The notes under the pieces are model-generated. The model was not told the origin of the DNA. It saw only the letters and a program-made list of their open reading frames with translations, and did no database searches. From Tretioscincus oriximinensis (Eukaryota; Chordata; Lepidosauria; Squamata; Gymnophthalmidae): DNA of 64,000 nt. The translations under genes were made by a program, and so were the position numbers. Positions 54,732-64,000 of the stretch are shown here, piece after piece. The first letter of the stretch is position 1. Each line of letters starts with the position of its first letter. The stretch is from assembly GCA_022410635.1 (NCBI GenBank), contig JAJVDF010000124.1, forward strand, positions 2,359,710 to 2,423,709. The letters run 5' to 3'.

Positions 54732-54898
54732 TTATAAGTTGTCGTAATCGTCGTCGTCTTCATGCTTCCGCTTCAAGGCATTGGACTCTCCGGCNGGCGT
54801 CTGTGACGACACCATATTGGTGGCGATGAGGAGGTTTTTGGAGCCGATCAAAGATGGGTTGATCAGCACGTTCTGCACCGTGGGAGTGGAAGGAGTGG
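54732..54898 (-). CDS. TAF9B: TAF9-family last coding exon, stop TAA
   Basis: Acceptor TTCCGCAG on -. It encodes [34 protein letters not shown](A)GESN and [15 protein letters not shown] then TAA. One codon holds N (CCN = Pro in any case). Confidence 0.95.
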
Positions 54899-57800
54899 CT
54901 GCGGAAGAAGCAGAGGGACAGAATGTTTCCTTCTTAAGGCCTCCCAGNCACGGCAGAGTTTATTTGATAACAGCAATTGCAGATTAATGGAATGTCACCA
55001 GTGGGTGTTTTTGTTCTCAAAGAAACTCTCCAAGGCTATATCCTGCTCTATACCCAAAGATCTCAAGGCAGATCACAATTTTTTTAAAAAACATAAAAAC
55101 AGATTAAAATTGAATCATTCAAAGAGGGGAATTCTGGGCTGGGCCAAAATCCAGGGCAAAGAGCTGCATCTTCACCAGGCAACTGAATGTGCGCAGTGTA
55201 GGTGCCTGGTGCACCTGAGGGGAGGGAATTCCACAACCTGGGGCTGNCCCACAGAAGGGCCTCCCGCGTGTCCTCATTCCTTTGGCGAATGAAGGAAGTG
55301 GGACCATCAGGAGGGCCTTGGAAGAAGAACTGGGGGTTTATACCCCGCTTTTCCCACCCAAAGGGACGCAAAGCAGCTTGCAAGCTTTTTTTTTCTATCT
55401 TCCTCATCACATTCATCATCTACTTGCAGATGCTTGCTTTCAAAAAGCGACGTTGACTGAAGCTAAGGCCAGTAGAGGGCGCTCACCCCTCTCCACGGCA
55501 GACACATGGACCTTGAAGCCGTTGTTCTTAACTTCTGCACAACTGTCTCATTTAGATGTTTCTTCAAATATCTGGGTCCAAGCCATCTAGGGCCTTGTAA
55601 GCCAGTATTAGTACCTTGAAGTGGGCTCAGCAGCAAACAGGCAGCCAGTACAGTTGTACCAGTGAGTTCTGCACCAGCTGCAGTTTTTTAAACATCTTCA
55701 AGGGTAGCTCCACGTAGAGCGTATTACAATAGTCCAGTCTGGAAGTTACCANAGCACAGGCCCACCAGCAGGCACTGATAGCTCAGTCGCTTAGGGATTT
55801 GTCTCTCGCCTGGGCGATGGGGTTTCAAAGCCCTGTGTGGGACGTGGGGAGGGNTGAGCACCTTCCACTAGCCTGTAGCTCTAGCCAACCCAGCTTTTCG
55901 AAAGCATGAATTGCAAGAAATTGCAACTGACTGCAAGTAGATACATGGGAACCACCATTGCCTGGTGGGGAAGATAGATTGTGAGCCTTCGGGCAAAATA
56001 TATCCTTGTAAGCCGCTTTGAGTCCCTTTGAAAGGTGAGAAAAGTGGGGTATAAGAACNGAGTTCTTCTTCTTCTTTTCTGGCTCCTTAGATCAAGGAAC
56101 AACAACATGGGCTGCCTTTTCTCAGCCCCTGGGTGGGTAGATATTGCTGAAAAACCACCTCCCATGAGCCACAACAATCCTGTCACTGCCGATAACTGAT
56201 AAAAGTTAATATAAAGCCATAGCCTGAGTAGCAGGCCTTAGAGTTGAGCGATTGGGAGCCTCTGGCTCTTCCCTGGCCAATCAGGTAGGGCTGATAGCCA
56301 GTTATGCCAATTACTGGAGAAGAACAATCTTTGCTGCTGTGGCCTCTTACCTGATTTGACTGAGGTTTGAGAGGTGGGAATCTGCACTGTGAACCGCTGA
56401 CTTGTCAAGGAGACAGGGGTGGCAACTTTAGTCGAAACGGATACAGCCTGTGCCGAGGGAGTCCCTGGAATTCACATCACCAAGGTGGACCGTTTCGTTA
56501 ATCATTTTATTGACGTATAAAATAATAACACTTCATACAAGTTTGGTGTGAAATATAATCAAAGAAAACATAAGTAGAAAAGAATGTATGAACCTGGTTC
56601 CCCTTACAGGGCATCAACTATCATCCCTATATATGTTCAGAAAATCTTTCAAGATGCATCTCTNTAACTATGCCTGTGGCTGAATTCCCACTTTCAGAAA
56701 CTGTTTTCATTTATTATGTTAATTTTGTATCTTCTAGAGCGGGATATTAGTATAAATTAAAAAAAACAATAGGAACAGGATCTGCTACTAGGTCCCCTTA
56801 CCACAGCTTTTAAAAAACGTCATTTAGATTCATTCTGTTTTTCTGATGTGTTCATCTATCTTAGCAAACAGATTTTTTGGGGGGTTGAAAACCCGTTTTT
56901 GGGGTGCCTCCCGTTTTTTTCTGAGGAAAAAAAATAATTTTTTTTAAAAAAATCTTTTTTTGAAAATATTTTCCTCAGAAAGAACTGGGGGACACCCCAA
57001 AACCAGGTTTTCAAGCCACTCCAAAAGGGGTCATCTGGTCAGCCTAGTGGATAGGACCAAAATTTTGACCTGTGAGTTTCAGGGCCCCACGGACCAAATT
57101 TTTGTTCCTTCTCAGTTGAGGAGGCTTGCGCAATGATCCTTTTGAAATTAAAATAGGTGATTCCTTATCATCAGAAGTAAAATCCATTAGAAAAGGAAAC
57201 GACTGGGATAAAGCTTCTGGCTGAGCAGCAACAGAAGGACTAGCGGTTAGGACTGCCTCGGGGGTCTAATTAAGATCAGGAATTACCCATAGTTAAGGCA
57301 TCACTTACCTCCTAGATCCAGGGAACATCTCCTTTATGAAACCAAACTGCAACATTTAGGCTTCATCAGCCTCGAAAGATGGTGTTTAAGAGATGAGCCA
57401 ATTGAAGTATATAAAATCATGCACGGGATGGATGGAGTGAATAGAGAAAAAAATATTTTCTCTATCACACAGCACTTAAGACCAGGGGCATTCCTTGAAG
57501 CTGATGGGTAGAAGAATGAGAACAGACAAGGGAAAGTATTTTTTCACCCAGAGGATCCGTGGTCTGTGAAATTTACTTCCAGAGGAGATGGTGATAGGCC
57601 TGTCTTCAAATATTTGTGACTCAATTCATTTAGGACTTTAACACCTTGAATTTGGCCTAATGGAATCCTGAGAGGACAGCAAGGGTGNACTTACCTAGGG
57701 TTGGTGTGCTGGGCCTGCTGGTGACAGCACTGACGCTCAGTCGTGGTACAGTGATCCTTCCGGCAGAGGAAGACACCTGAAAGAGCACAACGTCCAATCA

Positions 57801-60369
57801 AGCCAAAGAAGCTTTTAAATGCTCTTTTGAAAGGGTGGTTTGAGGTTGTTTGGTTCTTGTAGTTAACTTTATGGGAATTCACTGTTGTCTGCCTCTGGGG
57901 AGCACTCGGGCTCTAAGCCCACAACCCTCTGCTGTTCCAAGAAGTTTGTTCTATCTCTGAACTGGCAAGGCAGGAAGTACTTTTTTTGCCCAAGAAACCC
58001 TCTATACTGAGCTATACTTTGCTACAAAAAGTATTCGCTCATACCTGCATTCACTTGTGAACAAATAGTTTGGGCAATACAGACGGATACCCCAGCCACC
58101 TTCCTGTAAGCAGAAAATATGTTTCCATGTGTGGGGCTGGGTGCAAATTGGAAGAAGATGCATCACCGTTCCTTGGATTACCTGCGGTGCAGACTGGGGG
58201 TTGCAGTCCTCAGGGCAGGGCCCCACGTAGGCTGGGCAGAAGAGGCTCCCTGATGCTTGGACTGCACTTCCCAGAATGCCCCACTGCCACCCCAAGGGCT
58301 CCATTTATGGATTGCTGCAGTTACTACTNCCAGCTTTGTGAAGTTGTTGGGCATCCAAGCTTTTATATTAAGCACTTGTGAAGAAACGGCATAGAAAAGC
58401 AGGCAGAAATGCAATGAAGAACCACAAAATCAGAAACAAAAATTCTGCCGGAAGTGGAGAAATCAGAAGCTGGTCATTCGGGTATTGTTGACAACCAGTA
58501 CATCGTCTATTGTGTAAGGTGAATTCAGCAGACTGAACTAGATTTTTTTGTCTCATGCACAGAGGTTGATTTTGCATTCATCAGTAATTTTNAAAAAAAA
58601 ACTTCTGGAGAAGAGAGGATTAATTTTGGCACAAGAAAACAGGCTGCTATGTCTTCTGCTGGCAGTATGTGGCTAAAGAATTTTGGAACATGGAGTCTTG
58701 GCCATTATAGCACCTATTTTTCTTTCCACTCATCCAAGATGGTTGGACTTTAGACTTCCAATTCTGGTCGGTAAAGACATACTCAGTCTCACTGAGAATT
58801 CTTAAATTACAGGCACACTGGTGCAAAATGTTAAGGGCTTTCAACAGCGATATCAGCGTTTGCGGCCTCATATGTCAGCCATGAAGAGGAGTGAGCAGCC
58901 TCTATGGCCTTAGCTTCAACCAACCTAGCTGTTCGAAAGCAATGAAATTTGCAAGTAGATATACGAGTACCACCACAAACATGGTGGGGAAGATAGATGT
59001 AAACCTTTGGGTGAAAAAATAACCTTGTAAGCCACACTGAATCTAAAACCCCGATTCTTCTTCTAAACAATCATTAAACTAAACAAACAAGGAAACAGCC
59101 TGCATGTTTAAATATTTTTCTATCTATTCCAACACATTTTGTATTCCCATTCAGAAGCGTTTCCATGATTAATTCAAGAACGAGAATCCTCACCTTTTTC
59201 TGCAAGGACTTCAGCCTGTAATTTGGGGCTGTGAGGCAGTATCTGTCGGGTGGCAACCTTGGGCCAGAGTAGGGCTTTATCAGTGGTAGTGGGGTTTGGT
59301 TTTTCTGCCTTGCAATGTCCAACAAAAACTGTTTCCAAAAGACAAAGAAAAATGTCACTCAAACCACCTCCTTCCCATCTCACTTTCTTCCTCAATACAT
59401 TAAATTCGCCATGACTTGAGGTCTGTAGGAGAGGCCTTCCTGGCTGTCCCATGGCCATTCTCAATAGGAAAAAGAATAGAAACCCAGCACAGGCCTTCTT
59501 GGTAGTGGTCCCCAAACTATGAAAGACTCCCCTCTGAGATGCATCAGGGGTCTTCACTGATTTCCATCATAATTTTGAAGATGGAGCTTCTACTGCAGGG
59601 CCAGAAAGATCTCTGTGATGCTCCTTATCAGCCTGCCTGGCCACGGTCCCGTGTTGCTATCACTGACCGGCCACTTGCAGGCCTGCTCTATCCCCAGACG
59701 CCAAATCAGCGTGTGCAACTCTTTCCTTCCACCTCCAATGACCGGGCAAAGATCTGAATTGCATGGCAGGGCAAAAAACAGTGCATGAGTGGGAGAGAGC
59801 AGAACCNCCTGGGGAGGGGCGGAGAGATATAGGATAGGAGGGGAGAAGCTAGAGAGCCCATTCCATTGCCTTGGAATGGGCTCTTCCANTAATATTTCTA
59901 TATTCTTTATCACTCCTATCAATGGAATTATATGTGTGTTGGCTACAAGTTTAAATAGGGGTATGGATGCAATGAAGAAAACACTGGGGAACTAGAGGTG
60001 GATCAGATCGTGTTATCTGGGGATCCGCCCTTGATCAAATTGGGAGTTAGGGGCGGGATCAATGCCCATAGTAGGCATTCCTCCTAGAACTATTCAGGAG
60101 AAAGCTTCCCCTTCAAGTGCTAGAGCAATGATGTTAGTGTTTTGAATTCATATACCCTCAGCCAATCCTCAAGGCCGATGGAAACACAGCAACTTTTGGA
60201 ACCAACCAAATTGAGGACCGACTCAAACTTACATCTCTGGGAGGAGGCGAAGTGAACGACTGGTCCGTCCGGCACTGGATGGCCAACCTCACGTCATCCA
60301 CATCAACTGTCGATTTCCTTGCATGGCTGGAATAAATTTTGGCATCTTCCAATATAGTGGTCACATATC
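54732..60369 (-). CDS. TAF9B: TAF9/TAF9B gene, five visible coding exons (join of exons below), 5' end off window
   Basis: Histone-fold subunit of TFIID and SAGA-type complexes; it pairs with TAF6 through an H3-like fold. Visible exons (60233-60369, 59194-59328, 57695-57776, 56351-56464, 54732-54898) join to 210 codons plus stop. They start within the histone fold at [14 protein letters not shown] and end at YDNL. About 45 N-terminal residues (the rest of the fold) must lie beyond 64000. The middle ([14 protein letters not shown]) and the end (DDDDYDNL) resemble human TAF9 more than human TAF9B. The multi-exon structure and the X-linked neighbour KIF4A favour the TAF9B locus, so the symbol is tentative between the two. 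Confidence 0.88.
55325..55505 (-). repeat. SINE-2 fragment
   Basis: On - it holds GCGTCCCTTTGGGTGGGAAA and GGGGTATAAACCCC at the 3' tail, and GGCCTTAGCTTCAGTCAACG upstream, as in the 58885 copy. Confidence 0.6.
55555..55755 (+). repeat. Unclassified repeat ('AGAGCGTATTACAATAGTCC')
   Basis: AGGGCCTTGTAAGCCAGTAT, GAGTTCTGCACCAGCTGCAG and GGTAGCTCCACGTAGAGCGT match 19900-20115. Confidence 0.6.
55779..56078 (+). repeat. tRNA-derived SINE-2, near full length
   Basis: Head TGATAGCTCAGTCGCTTAGG (A box) and GGGGTTTCAAAGCCCTGTG (B box); body AGCCTGTAGCTCTAGCCAAC and CTTGTAAGCCGCTTTGAGTC; tail GTGGGGTATAAGAAC. It is the best reference for this family in the window. Confidence 0.8.
56351..56464 (-). 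CDS. TAF9B: TAF9-family coding exon (C-terminal linker)
   Basis: Acceptor GAATTCCAG, donor GTAAGAGG on -. It encodes [37 protein letters not shown]. Human TAF9 has [20 protein letters not shown]. Confidence 0.95.
56873..57025. repeat. Long foldback in a TAF9-family intron
   Basis: The left arm 56873-56935 (TTGAAAACCCG, GGGGTGCCTCCC, CTGAGGAAAA) is inverted at 56957-57025 (TTTTCCTCAG, GGGGGACACCCC, CAGGTTTTCAA). The loop is A/T-rich. Arms are about 65 bp. Confidence 0.8.
57219..57340 (-). mobile_element. Solo DIRS left end (A subfamily), antisense
   Basis: On - it reads CCCTGGATCTAGGAGGTAAG, TGATGCCTTAACTATGGGTA and AGTCCTTCTGTTGCTGCTCA, matching the left ITR of copy A (6916-7040). It is the only DIRS piece in - orientation. 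Confidence 0.75.
57350..57610 (+). mobile_element. CR1-type LINE fragment
   Basis: AGCCTCGAAAGATGGTGTTT, GAAGTATATAAAATCATGCA, TATCACACAGCACTTAAGAC and GGAAAGTATTTTTTCACCCA are CR1 ORF2 C-terminal words in the + direction. Confidence 0.75.
57695..57776 (-). CDS. TAF9B: TAF9-family coding exon (middle)
   Basis: Acceptor GCTCTTTCAG, donor GTAAGT on -. It encodes [20 protein letters not shown] and RPSTPTL plus one base. Human TAF9: [20 protein letters not shown]. Confidence 0.95.
58120..58500 (+). repeat. Family Q repeat, copy 3
   Basis: GGACTGCACTTCCCAGAATG, GGGCATCCAAGCTTTTATAT, AATCAGAAGCTGGTCATTCG and GTATTGTTGACAACCAGTAC. It gives the uninterrupted version of the site split in copy 1. Confidence 0.7.
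58885..59062 (+). repeat. SINE-2 3' part
   Basis: AGCCTCTATGGCCTTAGCTT, CAAACATGGTGGGGAAGATA and CCTTGTAAGCCACACTGAAT with an ATTCTTCTTCT end. Confidence 0.65.
59194..59328 (-). CDS. TAF9B: TAF9-family coding exon (after histone fold)
   Basis: Acceptor TTTGGAAACAG, donor GTGAGG on -, exactly 45 codons. It encodes [40 protein letters not shown] and SLQKK, almost identical to human TAF9 and TAF9B. Confidence 0.98.
59329..60232. other. TAF9B: TAF9-family intron, no recognised gene
   Basis: No exon or clear repeat is seen. Small open frames on both strands are short and unlike any known protein. Confidence 0.45.
60233..60369 (-). CDS. TAF9B: TAF9-family first visible exon: histone fold C-terminal half
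   Basis: Acceptor CTCAATAG, donor GTAAGT on -. It encodes [40 protein letters not shown] and PPPRD. This covers the end of helix 2, helix 3 and the DDVRLAIQ segment of the fold. It starts with the last two bases of the Arg codon of FAFR. Confidence 0.98.
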
Positions 60370-60414
60370 CTATTGAGAGGAGGGGGNAAATCATAAGTAA
60401 TAAAAGGTGTGTAG

Positions 60415-60760
60415 GAGGTATAACGACCAATGACAGGGCTGGGAACTTTGGCAGCCTGCAGAGACCGGAGTCCTGGGTTGGAAACTGGCTAAAAGACAGA
60501 AAACAAAGTAATAAATCGACAGTTCTCCAGGCAGAAAGACGTGAGAAATGGAATACCCCCAGTGTTCAGGACTGGGACCAGCACGGAGGGAAAGAAAGGA
60601 AAGAAAATAAGGAAGAAAAGGAAAATGGAAAGAAAAAAGGAACAAAGCAGCAGCCAGGGGAAGGAGGATGGGAGGGTGCAAGGGAGGGAGGGGGCAGTAG
60701 CAAGTGGGAGGAAGGGTAAGAGCCCATTACGTTACCGTAACGCAACTAATTGAAAATAAT
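60415..60760 (+). repeat. Family R dispersed repeat, copy 2
   Basis: Matches 27088-27410: TATAACGACCA, GGGAACTTTGGCAGCCTGCA, GGAAACTGGCTAAAAGACAG and a long AAGGAAAG purine tract. Confidence 0.65.
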
Positions 60761-61731
60761 TCAGAACAACTTCTTAAGCAAAATCTGTATGGTGAAAGTA
60801 TAAATAAATGCCATTCAAGTGGAAATCCATTAAAATCACCATTCTCCTGCCTTACTGGTAAAATGCAATTAATTTTAAAGATGGGTTGAGGCATCTATTG
60901 TTTTACTATAAGAGAGTCCTATTTAGTTAAAAATAATAAAATCTGGCTACCCTTCTTTCCCTAAATTCACAACTCTTTCACCATTTTCTCCAGAATACAG
61001 CATCACCAAAACATGCATTTCAAAAGAAAACACTTTGGTCTCGTGCTTCAAAGCTATTATCCAAACATTCGATTAAGACATCCTCTTCTTTTAACCTTGA
61101 TAAAGTCTCCAATTTCCTTGATCAATGGGCTTGACACAAATCACTGAATCTCATTCGTTCTCAAGAGTTTAATAACTTTGAAACACCAGGTTTTCCCTTT
61201 ATGAATTCAATCACAGTTCTTAGCTTTTTCAGTATGCGTAGTAAAGAAGGGTTGAGTTGGAGGGTGTCAGAAGGGACAGAAAGGGTCATTAGTGGGTCTC
61301 CAGTTAGAATCCTGTTGCTATATCCGAACAAATACACTATTAATGATTGTACAACAGAGTGGGGATTTGCTTGCTTTCAGCTAATTGTTTAAGGTTGTGA
61401 TAACCTCTCCTCAAGAATTGTATTTGTCTTTACTGCAGTGGGAAATGTGAGAAAGTGGGAAGAGGAGACAGTTTGCAATTTAACACAGCAATAAAGATAA
61501 GAGCAGGCCTGGGTGATTTTGAAGTGGACGGCTTTATAAAATTTCTATTATTTATCCTTAGTATTCTTAAAATCAGCTTAATCCTTTAACTATATTACAA
61601 AAATGTCAGTCACTAAGCAAGATCCCCATGCTAAAAGTTCTGCATCCACGTGGTGAGGAGAAATTGAATGCTTCTGTGAGGAAAATTGGTTAGTTTCTTG
61701 CAAAGTCTTGAGCTTTGTTCTGGGTTGTATC
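60761..61731. other. TAF9-family intron, AT-rich, nothing recognised
   Basis: Searched by eye on - for the missing N-terminal exon ([20 protein letters not shown]-like); not seen here or up to 64000. Confidence 0.5.
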
Positions 61732-62022
61732 TGAAGAAGAAGAAGAACTTTTCAAAGGGACTCAAAGCAGCTTANAACGNTATATTTTGCCTGAAGGCTG
61801 ATATTCTATCTTCCCCAGCAGNCTGCGGTGGTTCCCATGTATCTACTTGCAGTCAGCTGCAATTTCTTGCAATTCATGCTTTCATGCAATAGTTGGGTTG
61901 GCAGAGCTACAGGCTAGTGAAAGGTGCTCAGCCCTCCCATGTCCGGCACAGGGCTTCAAAACCCCATCTCCCACATGAGAGACGGTTTCCTTAGTGACTG
62001 AGCTATCCGTACCTGAGCCTTA
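61732..62022 (-). repeat. tRNA-derived SINE-2, near full length
   Basis: On - the head reads GATAGCTCAGTCACTAAGGA with GGGGTTTTGAAGCCCTGTG. The body and tail match the 55779 copy, ending in a TTCTTCTTCTTC tail. Confidence 0.8.
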
Positions 62023-62029
62023 TTATTCT

Positions 62030-62130
62030 GGGCTATATCTTGGTACAGACCTTGACTACACACATGCCAGTGTAGACTATGGCAGGCCCCNTTATGAGAT
62101 GTAGCCCAGAATAAGGCTCAGTGCAGNAAG
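62030..62130. repeat. Small palindromic MITE, sister of the KIF4A 3' UTR copy
   Basis: CTTATTATTCTGGGCTATAT...CTTGG inverted at GAGATGTAGCCCAGAATAAG, with GCTCAGTGCAGNAAGGCC beyond. Confidence 0.7.
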
Positions 62131-62329
62131 GCCCAAACTCTCTGATATGCTCTTCCAGTTTGTGGCTGGAAAACTTTGGTTAAAAATTATTTTAAAACTT
62201 CAAAAATTCAGGGGCTAGAATTAACCTTGTCAAAGTGAAAGAATATTGTGTATATTTTTGTGATTATTATTTTTTAAACAATAAAATCATTAGAATGGGT
62301 TAAAATATATGAGGAGTCATACAAAATGG

Positions 62330-62740
62330 TCCACAGTCCAGTCTTCTGTCTTAGTGGCCCACCAGTTGCTTCTGGGCATCACAAGCAGGAGGAAGCAAAA
62401 CCTTCACTTGATCTAGAAACTCTGCAAACGGCCTTCAGAAGAATCCTGCCTGTTTCTCCAACCAGTGGGCAGGACCTTGGTACCCATCTTAATTGCCACT
62501 GATACACTCCATTAATTTGTCCTCCAATAATTTTTTGAATCCCTTCTTAAAGCCGAGCTAGTAATTGTCACCACCTTTTTTAGACTGATGATCTTCTGAA
62601 TGAGAAAATATTTCCTCTTATCAGTCCTAATTCTCCTGCCCATCAGTTCTACAGGGTACTCCCTGACTTGACGTCTTTAATGTATTACATTACAAACATT
62701 CTGTGAAGACAGAACTACAAAAGATGCCTTGACCCTGGGT
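62330..62740 (-). mobile_element. CR1-type LINE fragment
   Basis: On - it holds the 3' end words of the 175-939 family (CCACTAAGACAGAAGACTGG, GGCAGGAGAATTAGGACTGA). More diverged than the other copies. Confidence 0.6.
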
Positions 62741-62754
62741 TCATATTCCATATA

Positions 62755-63253
62755 CAGTAAAACCCCGGTTATCCGAACTAAAGGGGGCGGCCCCATTTCA
62801 GATAATCANTTTTTTCGGATAATCCATGACATCGATTGGGTGACAGCAGACGACGGATTTAAAGCATTAAATAAATTATGAAATTGTTCTTACCTGTAAT
62901 GCTTTAAATCCGTCGTCTGCTGTCACCCGATGGATGTCAGTTTCGCTATCGCCCTTCTTCCGGCGCCACGAGCCGTGCTGGAAGGAGAAGCCTTTTTCCA
63001 TCGATCGGGCGACAGCAGACGATGGATTAAAAGCATTACAGGTAAGAACAATTTCATAATTTATTTAATGCTTTAAATCCGTCGTCTGCTGTCNCCCGAT
63101 CGATGTCAGTTTCGCTATCGCCCTTCTTCCGGCGCCGCGAGCCACACGGCACCCTTACTACGTAGGTGGAAAAAAGGTTGTTATAGATACAGTAACAACT
63201 TCGGTTAAGCCGGGTTTCGGTTAAGTGAAGCCCGGGTAACCGGGGTTTTACTG
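62755..63253. mobile_element. pogo/Tigger-like non-autonomous element with TA TSD
   Basis: Ends CAGTAAAACCCCGGTTATCC and (inverted) CAGTAAAACCCCGGTTACCC, flanked by TA on both sides. 499 bp with no transposase. Inside, two hairpin units (62842-62924 and about 63010-63093) are inverted copies of each other, each with 28-bp arms. Confidence 0.85.
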
Positions 63254-63289
63254 TATTCTGTATGAAATGACAATTTGAGCAGGTTCAAA

Positions 63290-63620
63290 AGAGTTACAAG
63301 GACTGGAATGGTCGGGAAACCGTCCTACAAGGAAAAATTAAACAATTGAGGGATTTTTAGTCTGCAAAAGAGAAGACTGAGAAGAGATCTGATAGTTGCC
63401 TACAAATACCTGAAGGGCTGTCACAGAGCAGAGGGATTTATTTTGTTCTCATTGGTACATGGAAGGACTAGAAGCAATGGGATGAAACAAGATAGAGATA
63501 GGATTCAAAAAGATCTAGACAAACTTGAACAATGGGCTGAAACTAACAGAATGGTTTTTAACAGAGAGAAATGCAAGATCCTACATCATTGCCAGGAGAG
63601 AGGCCCTGGAGTTTTGGCCA
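63290..63620 (+). mobile_element. CR1-type LINE RT fragment
   Basis: The frame 63490-63600 reads [20 protein letters not shown] and [10 protein letters not shown], the CR1-group RT block after the YADD box. Before it (63340-63480) are CR1 C-terminal words, so two CR1 pieces are joined out of order. Confidence 0.75.
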
Positions 63621-63631
63621 TTTTAGAAAAC

Positions 63632-63651
63632 CGCGCGCCTGACGGCGCGCG
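63632..63651. repeat. GC hairpin CGCGCGCC-TGAC-GGCGCGCG
   Basis: A perfect 8-bp stem with a 4-base loop in otherwise AT-rich sequence. It is followed by ACTTCTACAACTAA. From 63660 to 64000 the sequence is AT-rich with nothing else recognised. Confidence 0.6.
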
Positions 63652-64000
63652 AACTTCTACAACTAAACTAAAAGACAATTCTATTTAGATTGTATATATA
63701 TTCTCTTTAAAATACGAACCAATAATAATAATAAAAACCCTGTTCAGCTGTGAGGTAAGCTCTGAAATTTTGTTGTTACATTTGGGTACGATATAGAAAC
63801 ATTATATAACTACTAAAAAAAGAGTAAATTTAAAACAAAAATAGTTGGGTTGTTTACTTAAAAAAACAAAACAAATTAAATTATATCAAATAGAGGGGTT
63901 TTTGGAAAAATAAACAAACAAAATATTCTAATATATTGAAAGAAAATTCATTTCATAGCATATAGTTTTACTAAAAATATCTTGGATTATAACCATAACT

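Noticed and set aside
55779..55860. A functional tRNA gene
   Set aside because: The A and B boxes are degenerate, there is no cloverleaf-capable acceptor stem, and the sequence continues into a repeated SINE body.
60370..64000. Missing first exon of the TAF9-family gene
   Set aside because: No - strand sequence encoding the [14 protein letters not shown] region was found by eye. It is probably beyond the window.

Overview
The window is vertebrate nuclear DNA, most likely from a reptile and probably a squamate-like lepidosaur. Evidence: CR1 ends with the reptile/bird ATTCTATG tail, tRNA-derived SINEs close to the lizard 'GTTTGGTGTAGTGGTTA' type, L1 remnants, many hAT- and pogo-like short elements, and abundant DIRS-type retrotransposons. 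Genes are split into short exons with good GT/AG borders. Species cannot be fixed from this sequence alone.

Two host genes are present, arranged tail to tail. KIF4A (chromosome-associated kinesin 4A) runs on the + strand. Its first exons lie left of the window. 26 coding exons are visible from 2703 (switch I of the motor) to the stop at 46854, and they join in frame to 1054 codons plus stop. A 3' UTR follows, with AATAAA at 47612. A TAF9-family TFIID/SAGA subunit gene runs on the - strand. Five coding exons lie between 60369 and 54732, and its first exon(s) lie beyond 64000. Its 3' UTR ends near AATAAA at 54368..54363.

The rest is mostly transposons, dominated by four large DIRS-like tyrosine-recombinase retrotransposons, all in the same direction as KIF4A: copy A 6916-11647, copy B 13896-18889, copy C about 29930-35175 and copy F 47951-53839. 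Each carries remains of gag, reverse transcriptase/RNase H and tyrosine recombinase. Each has an internal complementary region (ICR) joining the complements of the left and right ends, as in the DIRS circular-intermediate model. Copies A, B and C lie in KIF4A introns. Copy F lies between the two genes and is flanked by 438-bp direct repeats of the KIF4A 3' end. Solo DIRS ends lie at about 41826, 43195 and 57219.

Layout: 1-2700 CR1, hAT and L1 debris. 2703-6470 first KIF4A exons, a young L1 and a solo LTR. 6471-13103 copy A and one exon. 13104-19232 copy B nested in a CR1. 19233-28547 nine exons among SINEs and unclassified repeats. 28548-35414 copy C. 35415-46854 the tail, Cys-rich and C-terminal exons. 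46855-54340 the KIF4A 3' UTR and copy F. 54341-60369 TAF9-family exons. 60370-64000 TAF9-family intron with a pogo-like element and CR1 pieces. Every large DIRS ORF is interrupted, so none is autonomous as read. Single Ns are scattered throughout and do not shift exon frames.
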